The translations under genes were made by a program, and so were the position numbers. From Geobacteraceae bacterium (GTDB lineage: Bacteria; Desulfobacterota; Desulfuromonadia; Geobacterales; Pseudopelobacteraceae), in contig JANXYR010000073.1 of assembly GCA_025355965.1 (NCBI GenBank), positions 1 through 62,488 of the forward strand: a stretch of DNA of 62,488 nucleotides, in the 5' to 3' direction. Shown piece by piece: positions 43,903-52,742 of this stretch. Numbering within the stretch: the stretch's first letter is position 1; every line of letters begins with the position of its first letter. Below the pieces are notes generated by a model. It was not told the DNA's origin and did not search any database. It worked only from the letters and a program-made list of their open reading frames with translations.

Positions 43903-45483
43903 ATGCCTGAATCCGCCATAACTCCCCATATTCTGGAATTACTCCGGAATCCATCTGCATATCCGATTCAGACCAGCACGGTCGAACTGATTCAAACACA
44001 TGTCTCCTGGCTGTTCCTAACCGATACGCACGTTTTCAAACTTAAAAAGCCGGTTAATTTTGGTTTTCTCGATTTTTCTACGTTGGAACTTCGTTGCTTT
44101 TACTGCCACGAGGAACTACGTCTCAATCGGCGTCTCTGCCCGGAAATTTATGAACAGGTTATAGAGCTTCGTGAAACGGTTGGAGGAGCTGCGTTTGTCG
44201 GCGATGGCAAGACCATAGACTACGCTGTCATGATGAAGCGTCTGCCTTCTGACCGGATGCTTGACAGACTCGTTGACAACAGCAATATTTCAGAGGAAGA
44301 AATACAGATTGTTGCACTTGAAATAAGCAAGTTCCACTCTAAAGCTCCCACATCGCCGCATATTTCAGAATTTGGCTCTCTGGAGCAGATTCAGTTTAAC
44401 TGGCGAGAAAATTTTGAACAGGCACAACTATTTAGAACATCAACTCTCCCATCAACTACTTGCAAAAACATCCAAACCTATATTAAAACATTTACTGAAT
44501 CACACCGCGCTCTTTTTGCTGAAAGGATTATGAATGGCTATATCTGTGAATGCGACGGTGATATACACCTTGGAAATATCTGCCTGCTGGACGGTATCGC
44601 ATATATATTCGACTGCATTGAATTTAACGAACGCTTTCGCTATTCTGATACGGCTGCCGATATTGCATTTTTACTTATGGATCTTGATTACCATCGACGA
44701 CCAAATCTGGCCGATGCCGCACTCTCCGCCTATATCTCAGGTTCCGGTGATACGGATTGTGCAAAGCTGATCCCTTTTTACAAGGTATATCGTGCTTTCG
44801 TTCGGGGTAAAGTCGAAAGTATGGAGTTTTCTGACACCGGAATGCCACTGAAAGAGCGAAATGCTGCCAAAAAACGCGCCATCCGTTACTTCCGGTTGGC
44901 GCAAGGATACTGCCTGAGAAGCCATCTACCACGTACTCTGTTTATCACCTGTGGAACTATGGGATGTGGTAAAAGTACATTGGCTGATCAACTTTTGTTT
45001 GAGCTCGGTCTCGCAACCTTCAACTCGGACATCGTACGTAAGCAGATTGCAAATCTGCCGCCAGAAACATCGGTCAAAACTTCATTTGGAGAAGGGCTGT
45101 ATTCAACTGAAATTAACAAGAAGACTTACCTTTACCTAAAACGACTGGCTGAAGATACACTCATTTCCGGGCATTCGGTCTTGATTGATGCCGGGTTCGG
45201 GTCTATTAACGAACGAGCAGAATTTTCCAAACTTGCCGCTTCTCAAGGTGCAGAGTTTGTTATTTTATTCGTACATTGTGATCAAGATGAGCAGCGTCAA
45301 AGATTACGTGAGCGTTATTTACACGGTAATTCTGTTTCCGACGGAAGGGTTGAATTACTGAATCAACAAAAACGTTTTTTTGAGACACCTGATAATTCTG
45401 AAGGCAATGTAATTTCGGTTTCTACGAGCGGTACATCAGAATATATTATAGACTCTATTTATGAGAGGCTGGTCCGGTTATGA
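43903..45483 (+). CDS. Fusion of aminoglycoside-phosphotransferase-like and P-loop kinase domains
   Basis: A 526-residue two-domain protein. The N-terminal part (about 1-330) is kinase-like, with HVFKLKKPVNFGFLDFSTLE as nucleotide-binding lysine region, CECDGDIHLGNICLLDG as the catalytic loop and FDCIEFNERFRYSDTAADI as the metal loop, as in APH/choline-kinase folds. The C-terminal part (about 335-526) is a zeta/AAA-type P-loop kinase with Walker A CGTMGCGKSTLADQL and an ST/R-rich region. Such APH-AAA fusions are known but substrates are not. I chose ATG 43903; the frame extends 14 codons upstream and no start has a clear ribosome site. It overlaps the next gene by four bases. Confidence 0.8.
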   Translation: MPESAITPHILELLRNPSAYPIQTSTVELIQTHVSWLFLTDTHVFKLKKPVNFGFLDFSTLELRCFYCHEELRLNRRLCPEIYEQVIELRETVGGAAFVGDGKTIDYAVMMKRLPSDRMLDRLVDNSNISEEEIQIVALEISKFHSKAPTSPHISEFGSLEQIQFNWRENFEQAQLFRTSTLPSTTCKNIQTYIKTFTESHRALFAERIMNGYICECDGDIHLGNICLLDGIAYIFDCIEFNERFRYSDTAADIAFLLMDLDYHRRPNLADAALSAYISGSGDTDCAKLIPFYKVYRAFVRGKVESMEFSDTGMPLKERNAAKKRAIRYFRLAQGYCLRSHLPRTLFITCGTMGCGKSTLADQLLFELGLATFNSDIVRKQIANLPPETSVKTSFGEGLYSTEINKKTYLYLKRLAEDTLISGHSVLIDAGFGSINERAEFSKLAASQGAEFVILFVHCDQDEQRQRLRERYLHGNSVSDGRVELLNQQKRFFETPDNSEGNVISVSTSGTSEYIIDSIYERLVRL

Positions 45484-45734
45484 AGCGACTGCGCACAAAA
45501 ATTATGCATAGTATGCAGCTACGCGAATCATGGATAATTTTTTTCATCCTCGGCATTATCATGATGACATTTCCTTTCTTGCATATTTTCAATAAACCGA
45601 TACTTCTATTCGGTGTGCCACTGTTATTTCTATATCTAACTACTGGCTGGATAATTTCTATTATTGTGATCTACCTTTTCATGATTGCCAGTCATCATGA
45701 AAACGAGATAAAGGAAGAGAATATCAAACCATGA
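45480..45734 (+). CDS. Small two-helix membrane protein, putative transporter accessory subunit
   Basis: An 84-residue protein with two hydrophobic helices (about 18-36 and 40-68) and short charged ends. Its place directly before, and overlapping by four bases with, an SLC5-type transporter gene is that of the small accessory subunits found with some sodium/solute symporters. LRESWIIFFILGIIMMTFPF and TTGWIISIIVIYLFM are the helices. It is too short for a safe family call; the role is inferred from context. Confidence 0.7.
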   Translation: MKRLRTKIMHSMQLRESWIIFFILGIIMMTFPFLHIFNKPILLFGVPLLFLYLTTGWIISIIVIYLFMIASHHENEIKEENIKP

Positions 45735-48700
45735 ACGGTACTCTCTCCACAGTAGCTGTAATATCGGTACTCTATACAACACTGATATTTTTAATTGCCT
45801 GGTACGCCCACCATCGCAAAGAGAGTGGGCGAAGTATCATCAGCAACCCTGTTATCTATGCACTCTCGCTGGGGGTTTATTGCACGTCATGGACATACTA
45901 TGGCAGCGTTGGTAAAGCGGCTACAACCGGGATTGATTTCCTGCTGATTTATCTTGGCCCGTCTTTAACAGCATTTTCATGGCTCTTTCTTCTGCGCCGT
46001 ATCATCAAGATAAGCAAAGAGCATAATATCACTTCGATTGCTGATTTTCTCAGCCAGCGTTACGGAAAATCTCCTTGGCTTGGCGCACTTGTCACAATCA
46101 TCGCATTCCTTGGCATTATGCCGTATATTGCTCTGCAGTTAAAGGCGGTATCCACCAGTTTTAATCTGCTCAGCGGCATGCAAACAAACCCCACGGCTTT
46201 TATAGAACTCGAATCAGGCACAACTATTCCGACCGGTTTGATTCTGGCTTTGATATTGGCGTTATTCAGCATCATTTTTGGAGCCCGAAGATTGGTATCA
46301 TCAGAGCGGCATGAAGGACTGATCGCAGCGGTGGCATTTGAATCACTGGTTAAATTGGTCGCTCTGTTGGTAGTCGGAATCTTTGTCACATACGGTCTTT
46401 TTGATGGTTTTATTGATATTTTCGAGCGATTTAAGGTCGCTGACCCAGAACGATTTTCGCAGTTGTTCACGTTTAATATCTCAAAGAATGATCCGAATTA
46501 CATATCCACTTTTACACTCCTGTTTTTATCAATGGGCGCAATCATGCTCCTGCCAAGACAGTTTCATGTCATGGTCATTGAAAATTCCGATGAGCGTCAT
46601 ATATCTACTGCGATGTGGCTCTTTCCAGCCTACCTGTTCCTGATCAATATTTTTGTCATGCCGATTGCTATTGGCGGTATCCTCACTACCGGTAGCAGTA
46701 GCGGTGCGGACTTCTTTGTCCTTAGACTGCCTCAACTTGCAGGATATCGCAGCATAGCCCTACTCGCATTCCTGGGTGGTCTGTCAGCAGCTGCCGGTAT
46801 GGTCATGGTTGAGTCAATTGCAATATCGACAATGTTATTAAACCATATTTTCATGCCGGTCATCGTCAGGTTTACCCCTCGGACATGGTTCCCTATTTTA
46901 CTGATTAACCTTAAACGTTTCGGAATAGTTCTGGTCGTAATGCTGGGGTTTTTTTATTACAAAATAATAGGTGACTCCTACACGCTCGTAAATATGGGCC
47001 TTATCTCCTTTTCAGCAGCATCGCAATTCATGCCGGCCATGCTTGGCGGTCTATACTGGAAACGAGGCAACAAAGCGGGGGCAATCAGCGGCATTTTGCT
47101 CGGCTTTATGATCTGGCTCTACACATTGTTGCTCCCCTCTTTCAGTAAATCCGGCTGGATTCCGGAAACTCTTCTTTCAAACGGTCCATTTGGCATTGGT
47201 CTGCTCAAACCGACCGAACTTTTCGGACTGACCGGTATGGACCTTTGGAGTCACTCACTGTTCTGGAGCATGTTTTTCAATATCAGCTCCTATGTTATTT
47301 GCTCGATACTCCTAACTCAAAATGAACAGGAGCGTGATCAAGTTCACAAATTTATTGGCATTTTTGGTCAAGATGAGTCACATCGCCGTACTGAGCGGAA
47401 ACGGCTTTCAAAACCGGTTACAACGGATCAATTTTTCACCCTCATGAGCAAGTTTATTGGTGAATCTGAAGCACATAAAGCACTAAATATTTACTCAAGC
47501 GGCCAAAAAATCACCGGAGAGGTGACAATTTCCGAATTTGATCTTCCGAATTTGAAACGTTTTACAGAAAAAACTCTTGCTGGCTCAGTCGGTGGTGCTG
47601 CAGCCAGGGCCATTGTAAACAACTTCCTCTCTGACATTGGCTCCAGTATGGAACCGGTGTATGACATTTTTAGCACCGTTCGCTCAAACCTTGACCAAAA
47701 TCGTGAATCTCTCTTCGTACGACTGAAGGCTTCCGAGATCATCAATCGAACACTAGATCTTCAGGTAATTATGGATGATCTACTTAAGTTGTTGGTAAAA
47801 GAGTTCAAGCTTGATGTTGCACTAATCCAGGCAAAAAACACTGAGGACGTTTTTTCAATCCGCAGTATTCAATGGAGGGATCTCTCAACCACACATCAAC
47901 CAGAATGTTATCAGGAAAATATACCTTTTTTAGATTTAGCCTACCGGGATCAAAAAGCACATTTTATAAATGATTTACGTCTGGACCGGACTGTTACAGC
48001 GCTTGACAAAACTGTAGCTGAAGGCTTTATTTCCTGTGCTCACATCCCGATCTATCGAGAGGGTGAGCCGGTTATTGCCGTCCTTTCACTGTTTTCTAAA
48101 TCTATAGCCGGCCTCTTTACACAGGAATTCATCGAACTGCTGTCAAGTCTTGCCGGTCAACTTGCTCAGGCGATCACAATCGTTCAAGAGATCGAAGCCA
48201 AGCAACTCGAGCGAAGTCAGAAAGAAACAGCTCTTCTTAAAACGGCCAGAATTACACGTGACATGGAAATTGCCCAACAGATCCAAAAGTCTTTTCTGCC
48301 AGATTCTGCACCTGTAATAGCGGGTGTAGATATAGCCGGACGTTGCATTTCAGCTGCTCATGTTGGTGGAGACTATTATGACTTTTTTCTCCGCAATGAT
48401 CTAACAGTCGATATTGTAATTGCCGATGTTTCAGGACATAGTGTCGGTGCGGCTCTGATCATGTCGGAAGTTCGTACTTTGCTGCGAGCTGAAACCAATT
48501 CTATCCGCACCCCACATGCAATCCTTGAAACCCTCAACACCCAACTTTATGACGATTTAACTAGGGCAGAACTATTCATCACCATGTTTTATGCAAAATA
48601 TGACGCAGCAACCGGCATACTCAGCTACTCAAACGCCGGTCATAATCACCCTGTACTCCAGCGTGCAGACGAATCTCTTTGCCAGGAACTGGATACGGAA

Positions 48701-48979
48701 GGATTAATTCTGGGGGTAATAAAAAATGTCCTTTTTGAAGAGCAGGCTGTTAAACTCGTGTCAGGAGATATTCTTCTTTTCTACACAGACGGCCTAACTG
48801 AGGCTTGCAACGGTGAAGGTATAATGTTTAATACCTCAGGGGTGTACAGCCATCTCAAAACTTGTAGTAATCTATCTGCCAAGGAAATTATAGATTCTTA
48901 CTATGCAATGATCCACGCTTTTACCGGTTCTCAAAATTTGCAAGATGATATATCGCTTGTTGTAGTAAAAATTACCTAA
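45731..48979 (+). CDS. SLC5-type transporter / STAC / GAF / SpoIIE PP2C phosphatase fusion
   Basis: A 1082-residue signalling protein. Residues 1-530 form a sodium/solute symporter with about 13 helices. Residues about 565-635 (DQFFTLMSKFIG, then FTEKTLAGSVGGAAARAIVN) resemble the STAC domain of CbrA-type transporter sensors. About 660-820 is GAF-like. From about 845 there is a SpoIIE/RsbU-type PP2C phosphatase: AQQIQKSFLP, GGDYYDFF (879-886), IADVSGHSVGAAL, SNAGHNHPVL, YTDGLTEACN and QDDISLVVV, so metal-binding aspartates are present. The usual SGHG reads SGHS. It is coupled by ATGA to the small membrane protein and followed by a STAS antagonist and an HATPase kinase. Confidence 0.9.
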   Translation: MNGTLSTVAVISVLYTTLIFLIAWYAHHRKESGRSIISNPVIYALSLGVYCTSWTYYGSVGKAATTGIDFLLIYLGPSLTAFSWLFLLRRIIKISKEHNITSIADFLSQRYGKSPWLGALVTIIAFLGIMPYIALQLKAVSTSFNLLSGMQTNPTAFIELESGTTIPTGLILALILALFSIIFGARRLVSSERHEGLIAAVAFESLVKLVALLVVGIFVTYGLFDGFIDIFERFKVADPERFSQLFTFNISKNDPNYISTFTLLFLSMGAIMLLPRQFHVMVIENSDERHISTAMWLFPAYLFLINIFVMPIAIGGILTTGSSSGADFFVLRLPQLAGYRSIALLAFLGGLSAAAGMVMVESIAISTMLLNHIFMPVIVRFTPRTWFPILLINLKRFGIVLVVMLGFFYYKIIGDSYTLVNMGLISFSAASQFMPAMLGGLYWKRGNKAGAISGILLGFMIWLYTLLLPSFSKSGWIPETLLSNGPFGIGLLKPTELFGLTGMDLWSHSLFWSMFFNISSYVICSILLTQNEQERDQVHKFIGIFGQDESHRRTERKRLSKPVTTDQFFTLMSKFIGESEAHKALNIYSSGQKITGEVTISEFDLPNLKRFTEKTLAGSVGGAAARAIVNNFLSDIGSSMEPVYDIFSTVRSNLDQNRESLFVRLKASEIINRTLDLQVIMDDLLKLLVKEFKLDVALIQAKNTEDVFSIRSIQWRDLSTTHQPECYQENIPFLDLAYRDQKAHFINDLRLDRTVTALDKTVAEGFISCAHIPIYREGEPVIAVLSLFSKSIAGLFTQEFIELLSSLAGQLAQAITIVQEIEAKQLERSQKETALLKTARITRDMEIAQQIQKSFLPDSAPVIAGVDIAGRCISAAHVGGDYYDFFLRNDLTVDIVIADVSGHSVGAALIMSEVRTLLRAETNSIRTPHAILETLNTQLYDDLTRAELFITMFYAKYDAATGILSYSNAGHNHPVLQRADESLCQELDTEGLILGVIKNVLFEEQAVKLVSGDILLFYTDGLTEACNGEGIMFNTSGVYSHLKTCSNLSAKEIIDSYYAMIHAFTGSQNLQDDISLVVVKIT

Positions 48980-48998
48980 GCAAAGGAGATATGATGAT

Positions 48999-49337
48999 AT
49001 GGATATTAAAACTGAACTTACTGAGGGGGTTACCGTGCTGTTTATCAGGGAAGATCGCCTTGATGCAAACAACTCTGAGGAGCTAAAAGTAAAATTGCAC
49101 AACCTTTTTGAGAAAGACATAAAAGATCTGATCATCGACCTTAAGGATGTACATTTTATAGACAGTTCAGGGTTGGGGGTACTGGTTTCAGGCTACAAAA
49201 ATGCGTCTATCAAGCACGGGAGCCTGAAGTTGTCAAATTTACAGTCTCAGGTGAAGTCACTGTTTGAGCTGACCAGACTTCACAGGGTTTTTGATATTTT
49301 CATGACTGTTGATGACGCTCTGCAAAGTTACAAATAA
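48999..49337 (+). CDS. STAS-domain anti-sigma factor antagonist
   Basis: A 112-residue STAS protein of the SpoIIAA/RsbV type. The conserved FIDSSGLGVLVSGY motif at about 54-66 carries the serine that would be phosphorylated by a partner kinase (second serine, about residue 57) and dephosphorylated by the upstream phosphatase. ATG at 48999 follows AAAGGAGATATGATGAT. It lies 19 bases after the phosphatase gene, in one operon. Confidence 0.93.
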   Translation: MDIKTELTEGVTVLFIREDRLDANNSEELKVKLHNLFEKDIKDLIIDLKDVHFIDSSGLGVLVSGYKNASIKHGSLKLSNLQSQVKSLFELTRLHRVFDIFMTVDDALQSYK

Positions 49338-49361
49338 ATTCCCAAGCATGGCGGGAACCGT

Positions 49362-49790
49362 ATGAAAAACGACATTGATATTGACATCACAATACCAAGT
49401 CATACCCGATACTTGCGTATGATCAGCATGATTGGTGAAAAAGTCGCTCAGGAGATAGACTGCCCGGAAAAAATCCGTGAAAAATTATCCTGTCAGCTCG
49501 CCGTCGTACTGACTGAAGGTCTGGTTAACGCCATTAAACATGCCAGCAGTACCGCTCCAGACAAAGATATTCATGTTCGTATTAATGTCTCAAACAAGAA
49601 TCTGGTTGTTCGGATCTATGACAACGGAGTTGGTTTTGATCTAGAGTCCGTACCGACTCCATGCTTCACTTCATCCGGAATGGAAGAGAAAGGGCGCGGA
49701 ATTTTTATACTTAGATCACTTATGGATACAGTAAAATACACTCGATCTGATGGCGGGAATGTCTTGGAGATGAGAAAGAATCTAGCTTAG
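49362..49790 (+). CDS. HATPase anti-sigma-factor-type serine kinase
   Basis: A 142-residue GHKL ATPase of the SpoIIAB/RsbW type. The N box EGLVNAIKHAS, the G1 box IYDNGVGFD and the lid GRGIFILRSLMD are present. It probably phosphorylates the STAS protein just upstream and binds a sigma factor or other target. It lacks a partner sigma factor nearby. ATG at 49362 follows GGCGGGAACCGT. Its stop overlaps that of the convergent maturation-protease gene by four bases. Confidence 0.9.
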   Translation: MKNDIDIDITIPSHTRYLRMISMIGEKVAQEIDCPEKIREKLSCQLAVVLTEGLVNAIKHASSTAPDKDIHVRINVSNKNLVVRIYDNGVGFDLESVPTPCFTSSGMEEKGRGIFILRSLMDTVKYTRSDGGNVLEMRKNLA

Positions 49791-50284
49791 TATGGTGTTG
49801 CAGTTATTCCCCAATTATCAAGTTCAGACAATACTTTAAATAGAAGTGTTTCGAGTTGAGCTTCAACTTCTGTTGTCAATCCAACTTCCATTTCTATTGA
49901 TCCTGGCTGTACACCGATCAACACCATTTCTTTCGGTAAATGCCCCATCAATTCGGATACTGCCAACAGATCCTTAAGCCCCATCTGATGAGGTGAAACT
50001 TTGGTCTCCAGTGCGATCGGCAACTCCTCCCCACACAATCGGACACAAGTTCCTGCATCTTGGCCTGTCTCAACAGCATCAATAATAATGAGGTTTGTAA
50101 CATTTTCCAGCTTAGGGAGTAAATCCAGCCCAAGAGTACCACCGTCAATGACTTCAACGTTATCCGGGAAACAGTATTCGCGCTGAAGTCTCTGTGCAAC
50201 CAAAACGCCCACAGCATCATCACCCATAACGAGATTTCCGATACCGAGTACTAGAACTGATGTATTTTGCGATGATATTGTCAT
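49787..50284 (-). CDS. Hydrogenase-type maturation protease (HyaD/HycI/HoxM family)
   Basis: A 165-residue Ni-dependent endopeptidase that trims the C-terminus of a [NiFe]-hydrogenase large subunit. Family motifs: LGIGNLVMGDDAVGV (nickel-binding residues E/D), VIDGGTLGLDLLP, IIIDAVETG and SPHQMGLKDLLA. I chose ATG 50284 because the family starts there and ACGGA lies 7 bases upstream; the frame to 50404 would add 40 odd residues. No hydrogenase structural gene is within the window. Confidence 0.87.
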   Translation of the reverse strand: MTISSQNTSVLVLGIGNLVMGDDAVGVLVAQRLQREYCFPDNVEVIDGGTLGLDLLPKLENVTNLIIIDAVETGQDAGTCVRLCGEELPIALETKVSPHQMGLKDLLAVSELMGHLPKEMVLIGVQPGSIEMEVGLTTEVEAQLETLLFKVLSELDNWGITATPY

Positions 50285-50330
50285 GTGCAATCCGTTATGG
50301 CAAACAGAGTGGATGTTTATTGGAGTGGAT

Positions 50331-50366
50331 CCAACAACGGCACATCGAATAATGCGCCGTTGTTGG
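50331..50366. other. 11-base perfect hairpin between ferritin-like gene and maturation protease
   Basis: CCAACAACGGC (50331-50341) and GCCGTTGTTGG (50356-50366) pair perfectly over a 14-base loop. On the minus strand no T run follows, so it is not a simple terminator. It could be an attenuator, a processing site or an operator. Confidence 0.55.
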
Positions 50367-50381
50367 CCATTCAGGGTAAAA

Positions 50382-50873
50382 CTATTCACGGACGAACGTA
50401 TCAATATCAGTTTCGTGAACCATACCCATCAAACGGGCATACTCGGACTCAATAATCTGATAATGATGATGAGTCTCCTTGGCATTCAACTCATAGACCG
50501 CCTTTATCTCTGGAGTATCAATTTTAGAAGCTGTTTCCAGCAAAGCTTCTTCAAGATTTTTTTCTCTCTCCATTGCCAGTTCAAGCGCTTTCTGTTCACT
50601 AAAATCTGCCGAAATCAAACGGGCAATCGTGGATACCCAGCTCGACTCGTTATCCGGATGGGAGTCAAGAAACGCATCAAGAGAAGGTATATCGGTGCCC
50701 TTGTAAATTTTGTAGAAGTGCGATGCATGCTCCCGCTCTTCTTTTGCGAGCAGTTCGAATGTACGTCGCGCATCCGGATTGTTCATTTTTTGTGCGCCAA
50801 GTTGGTAAAAATTCATAGCATTTTTTTCTGTCTGGATTGAACGTTTGATCGCCTCTTGGATATCTAAACTCAT
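50382..50873 (-). CDS. Ferritin-like (rubrerythrin-type diiron) protein
   Basis: A 163-residue four-helix protein with two ExxH-type iron sites: QTEKNAMNFYQLGAQKM and KEEREHASHFYKIY in the first half, and AMEREKNLEEALLE and NAKETHHHYQIIESEY in the second. It lacks the C-terminal rubredoxin-like CxxC domain of rubrerythrin. Probably peroxide or oxygen defence, as is common in anaerobes. ATG at 50873 follows AGGAGAAAAAATC. It precedes the maturation-protease gene on the same strand, across a hairpin. Confidence 0.88.
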   Translation of the reverse strand: MSLDIQEAIKRSIQTEKNAMNFYQLGAQKMNNPDARRTFELLAKEEREHASHFYKIYKGTDIPSLDAFLDSHPDNESSWVSTIARLISADFSEQKALELAMEREKNLEEALLETASKIDTPEIKAVYELNAKETHHHYQIIESEYARLMGMVHETDIDTFVRE

Positions 50874-51033
50874 GATTTTTTCTCCTTTTCAAGCTTATTT
50901 ACCTAAACAATACCATATTAGTCCTGTTTGTCAAGATTTTGCTCATTCAGGGTATTATCCAAAGCAATTGACATCAGCAACAGGCGACGTGTAAAAGAAG
51001 GACTCATTTCAGTTGAGTCAGAAGGGGGAAGTT

Positions 51034-52713
51034 ATGGCGATTGATCCAAACAAAATAATTTATTCAATGATGCGAGTCAGCAAGTTCTACGACAAAAAAC
51101 CTGTTATTAAGGATATATCTTTATCGTATTTTTATGGCGCCAAAATCGGCGTACTTGGATTGAATGGTTCCGGCAAGTCCTCACTATTACGGATCATGGC
51201 CGGGGTTGACAAAGATTTTAATGGTCAGGCAGTTTTGTCACAGGGATATACCGTCGGATATTTAGAGCAGGAGCCACGGCTTGACGAAAGCAGGACTGTT
51301 CGCCAAATTGTCGAAGAAGGGGTCCAGGAAACAGTTAACCTTTTGGCTGAATTTAACGCCATCACCGACAAGTTTTCCGAACCTGATGCCGATTTTGAAA
51401 AGCTGTGTGATCGCCAAGCACTCCTTCAGGAAAAACTGGATCATCTAGATGCCTGGGACCTGGATTCTCGTTTGGAAATGGCGATGGACGCACTACGCTG
51501 CCCTGATGGGGATGCCTCGGTGAAAGTTTTGTCCGGCGGTGAAAAACGCCGGGTTGCGCTTTGTAGATTGCTACTCAAAAAACCTGACATCCTGCTTCTG
51601 GACGAACCGACCAACCATCTGGACGCCGAAACCGTTGCCTGGCTGGAACATCATCTTCACAGTTACCCTGGGACAGTTATAGCGGTTACTCACGACCGAT
51701 ATTTTCTGGATAACGTAGCAGGCTGGATATTGGAACTGGACCGTGGCGAAGGTATCCCCTGGAAAGGAAACTATTCTTCTTGGCTGGAGCAAAAACAGAA
51801 CCGGCTGGCAAATGAAGAGAAACAGGAGACAGACCGCCAGAAAACACTGAAGCGCGAACTTGAATGGATCAGGATGTCACCAAAAGGTCGACATGCCAAG
51901 TCGCAGGCTCGTATCAGTTCGTACGAAGAGATGGTCGCTCAAGAGAGCGAGAAACATGCCAGAGATCTTGAAATTTACCTGCCACCCGGCCCACGTCTGG
52001 GAGATATCGTCATTGAGGCGGAAAAAGTCGCCAAAGGGTACGGAGATCGACTGCTTGTTGAGGAGATGACTTTCCGTTTGCCGCGTGGCGGGATCGTTGG
52101 CATTATTGGCCCGAACGGCGCTGGCAAGACCACCCTCTTTCGCATGATTACCGAGCAAGAAAAAGCCGACTCCGGCTCATTCCGTATCGGTGACACCGTC
52201 CAACTTGCGTATGTTGATCAGAGTCGCGACTCTCTTAATCCGGACAAAACTATCTGGGAAGAAATTTCAGAAGGACAGGAAGCTATCCAGCTCGGCAAGG
52301 TGTTGGTAAATTCGCGAGCCTATGTTTCCCGTTTCAATTTTTCAGGCAGCGATCAACAGAAAAAAGTTGGGACGCTTTCAGGTGGCGAGCGGAATCGGGT
52401 ACATCTTGCACGGATGCTGAAGAGCGGTGCCAACGTAATTCTGTTGGATGAACCGACTAATGATCTTGATGTCAATACTATGAGGGCTCTAGAAGAGGCT
52501 CTTGAGAATTTTGCCGGATGCGCGGTTGTTATCAGTCATGACCGCTGGTTTTTGGATCGTATTGCCACACATATTTTAGCGTTTGAGGGTGATTCAAAAG
52601 TAGTCTGGTTTGAAGGAAATTATTCGGAGTATGAAGAGGATCGTAAAAAACGGCTGGGAGCTGCGGCTGATATCCCACACCGCATTAAATACCGTCAGTT
52701 GACGCGATCCTGA
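51034..52713 (+). CDS. ettA: ABC-F protein EttA (energy-dependent translational throttle)
   Basis: A 559-residue soluble ABC-F ATPase that binds the ribosomal E site and gates entry to elongation. Two Walker A motifs (GLNGSGKSSLLRI; GPNGAGKTTLFRM), two signatures (LSGGEKRRVALCR; LSGGERNRVHLARM), and two Walker B motifs (LLLDEPTNHLDAETV; ILLDEPTNDLDVNTM) are present, with a charged P-site tRNA-interaction linker between (about 240-300). I start at ATG 51034, preceded by AAGGGGGAAGTT; the frame extends 7 codons further. It stands alone. Confidence 0.93.
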   Translation: MAIDPNKIIYSMMRVSKFYDKKPVIKDISLSYFYGAKIGVLGLNGSGKSSLLRIMAGVDKDFNGQAVLSQGYTVGYLEQEPRLDESRTVRQIVEEGVQETVNLLAEFNAITDKFSEPDADFEKLCDRQALLQEKLDHLDAWDLDSRLEMAMDALRCPDGDASVKVLSGGEKRRVALCRLLLKKPDILLLDEPTNHLDAETVAWLEHHLHSYPGTVIAVTHDRYFLDNVAGWILELDRGEGIPWKGNYSSWLEQKQNRLANEEKQETDRQKTLKRELEWIRMSPKGRHAKSQARISSYEEMVAQESEKHARDLEIYLPPGPRLGDIVIEAEKVAKGYGDRLLVEEMTFRLPRGGIVGIIGPNGAGKTTLFRMITEQEKADSGSFRIGDTVQLAYVDQSRDSLNPDKTIWEEISEGQEAIQLGKVLVNSRAYVSRFNFSGSDQQKKVGTLSGGERNRVHLARMLKSGANVILLDEPTNDLDVNTMRALEEALENFAGCAVVISHDRWFLDRIATHILAFEGDSKVVWFEGNYSEYEEDRKKRLGAAADIPHRIKYRQLTRS

Positions 52714-52742
52714 CCCTGATAAACGGGATAAGTTCGTTAACG
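52714..52742. repeat. Copy of interspersed repeat (inverted)
   Basis: CCCTGATAAACGGGATAAGT followed by TCGTTAACG is an inverted copy of the core seen upstream of fumarase. It follows the ettA stop directly and overlaps the end of the DUF721 gene by 6 bases. Confidence 0.6.
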
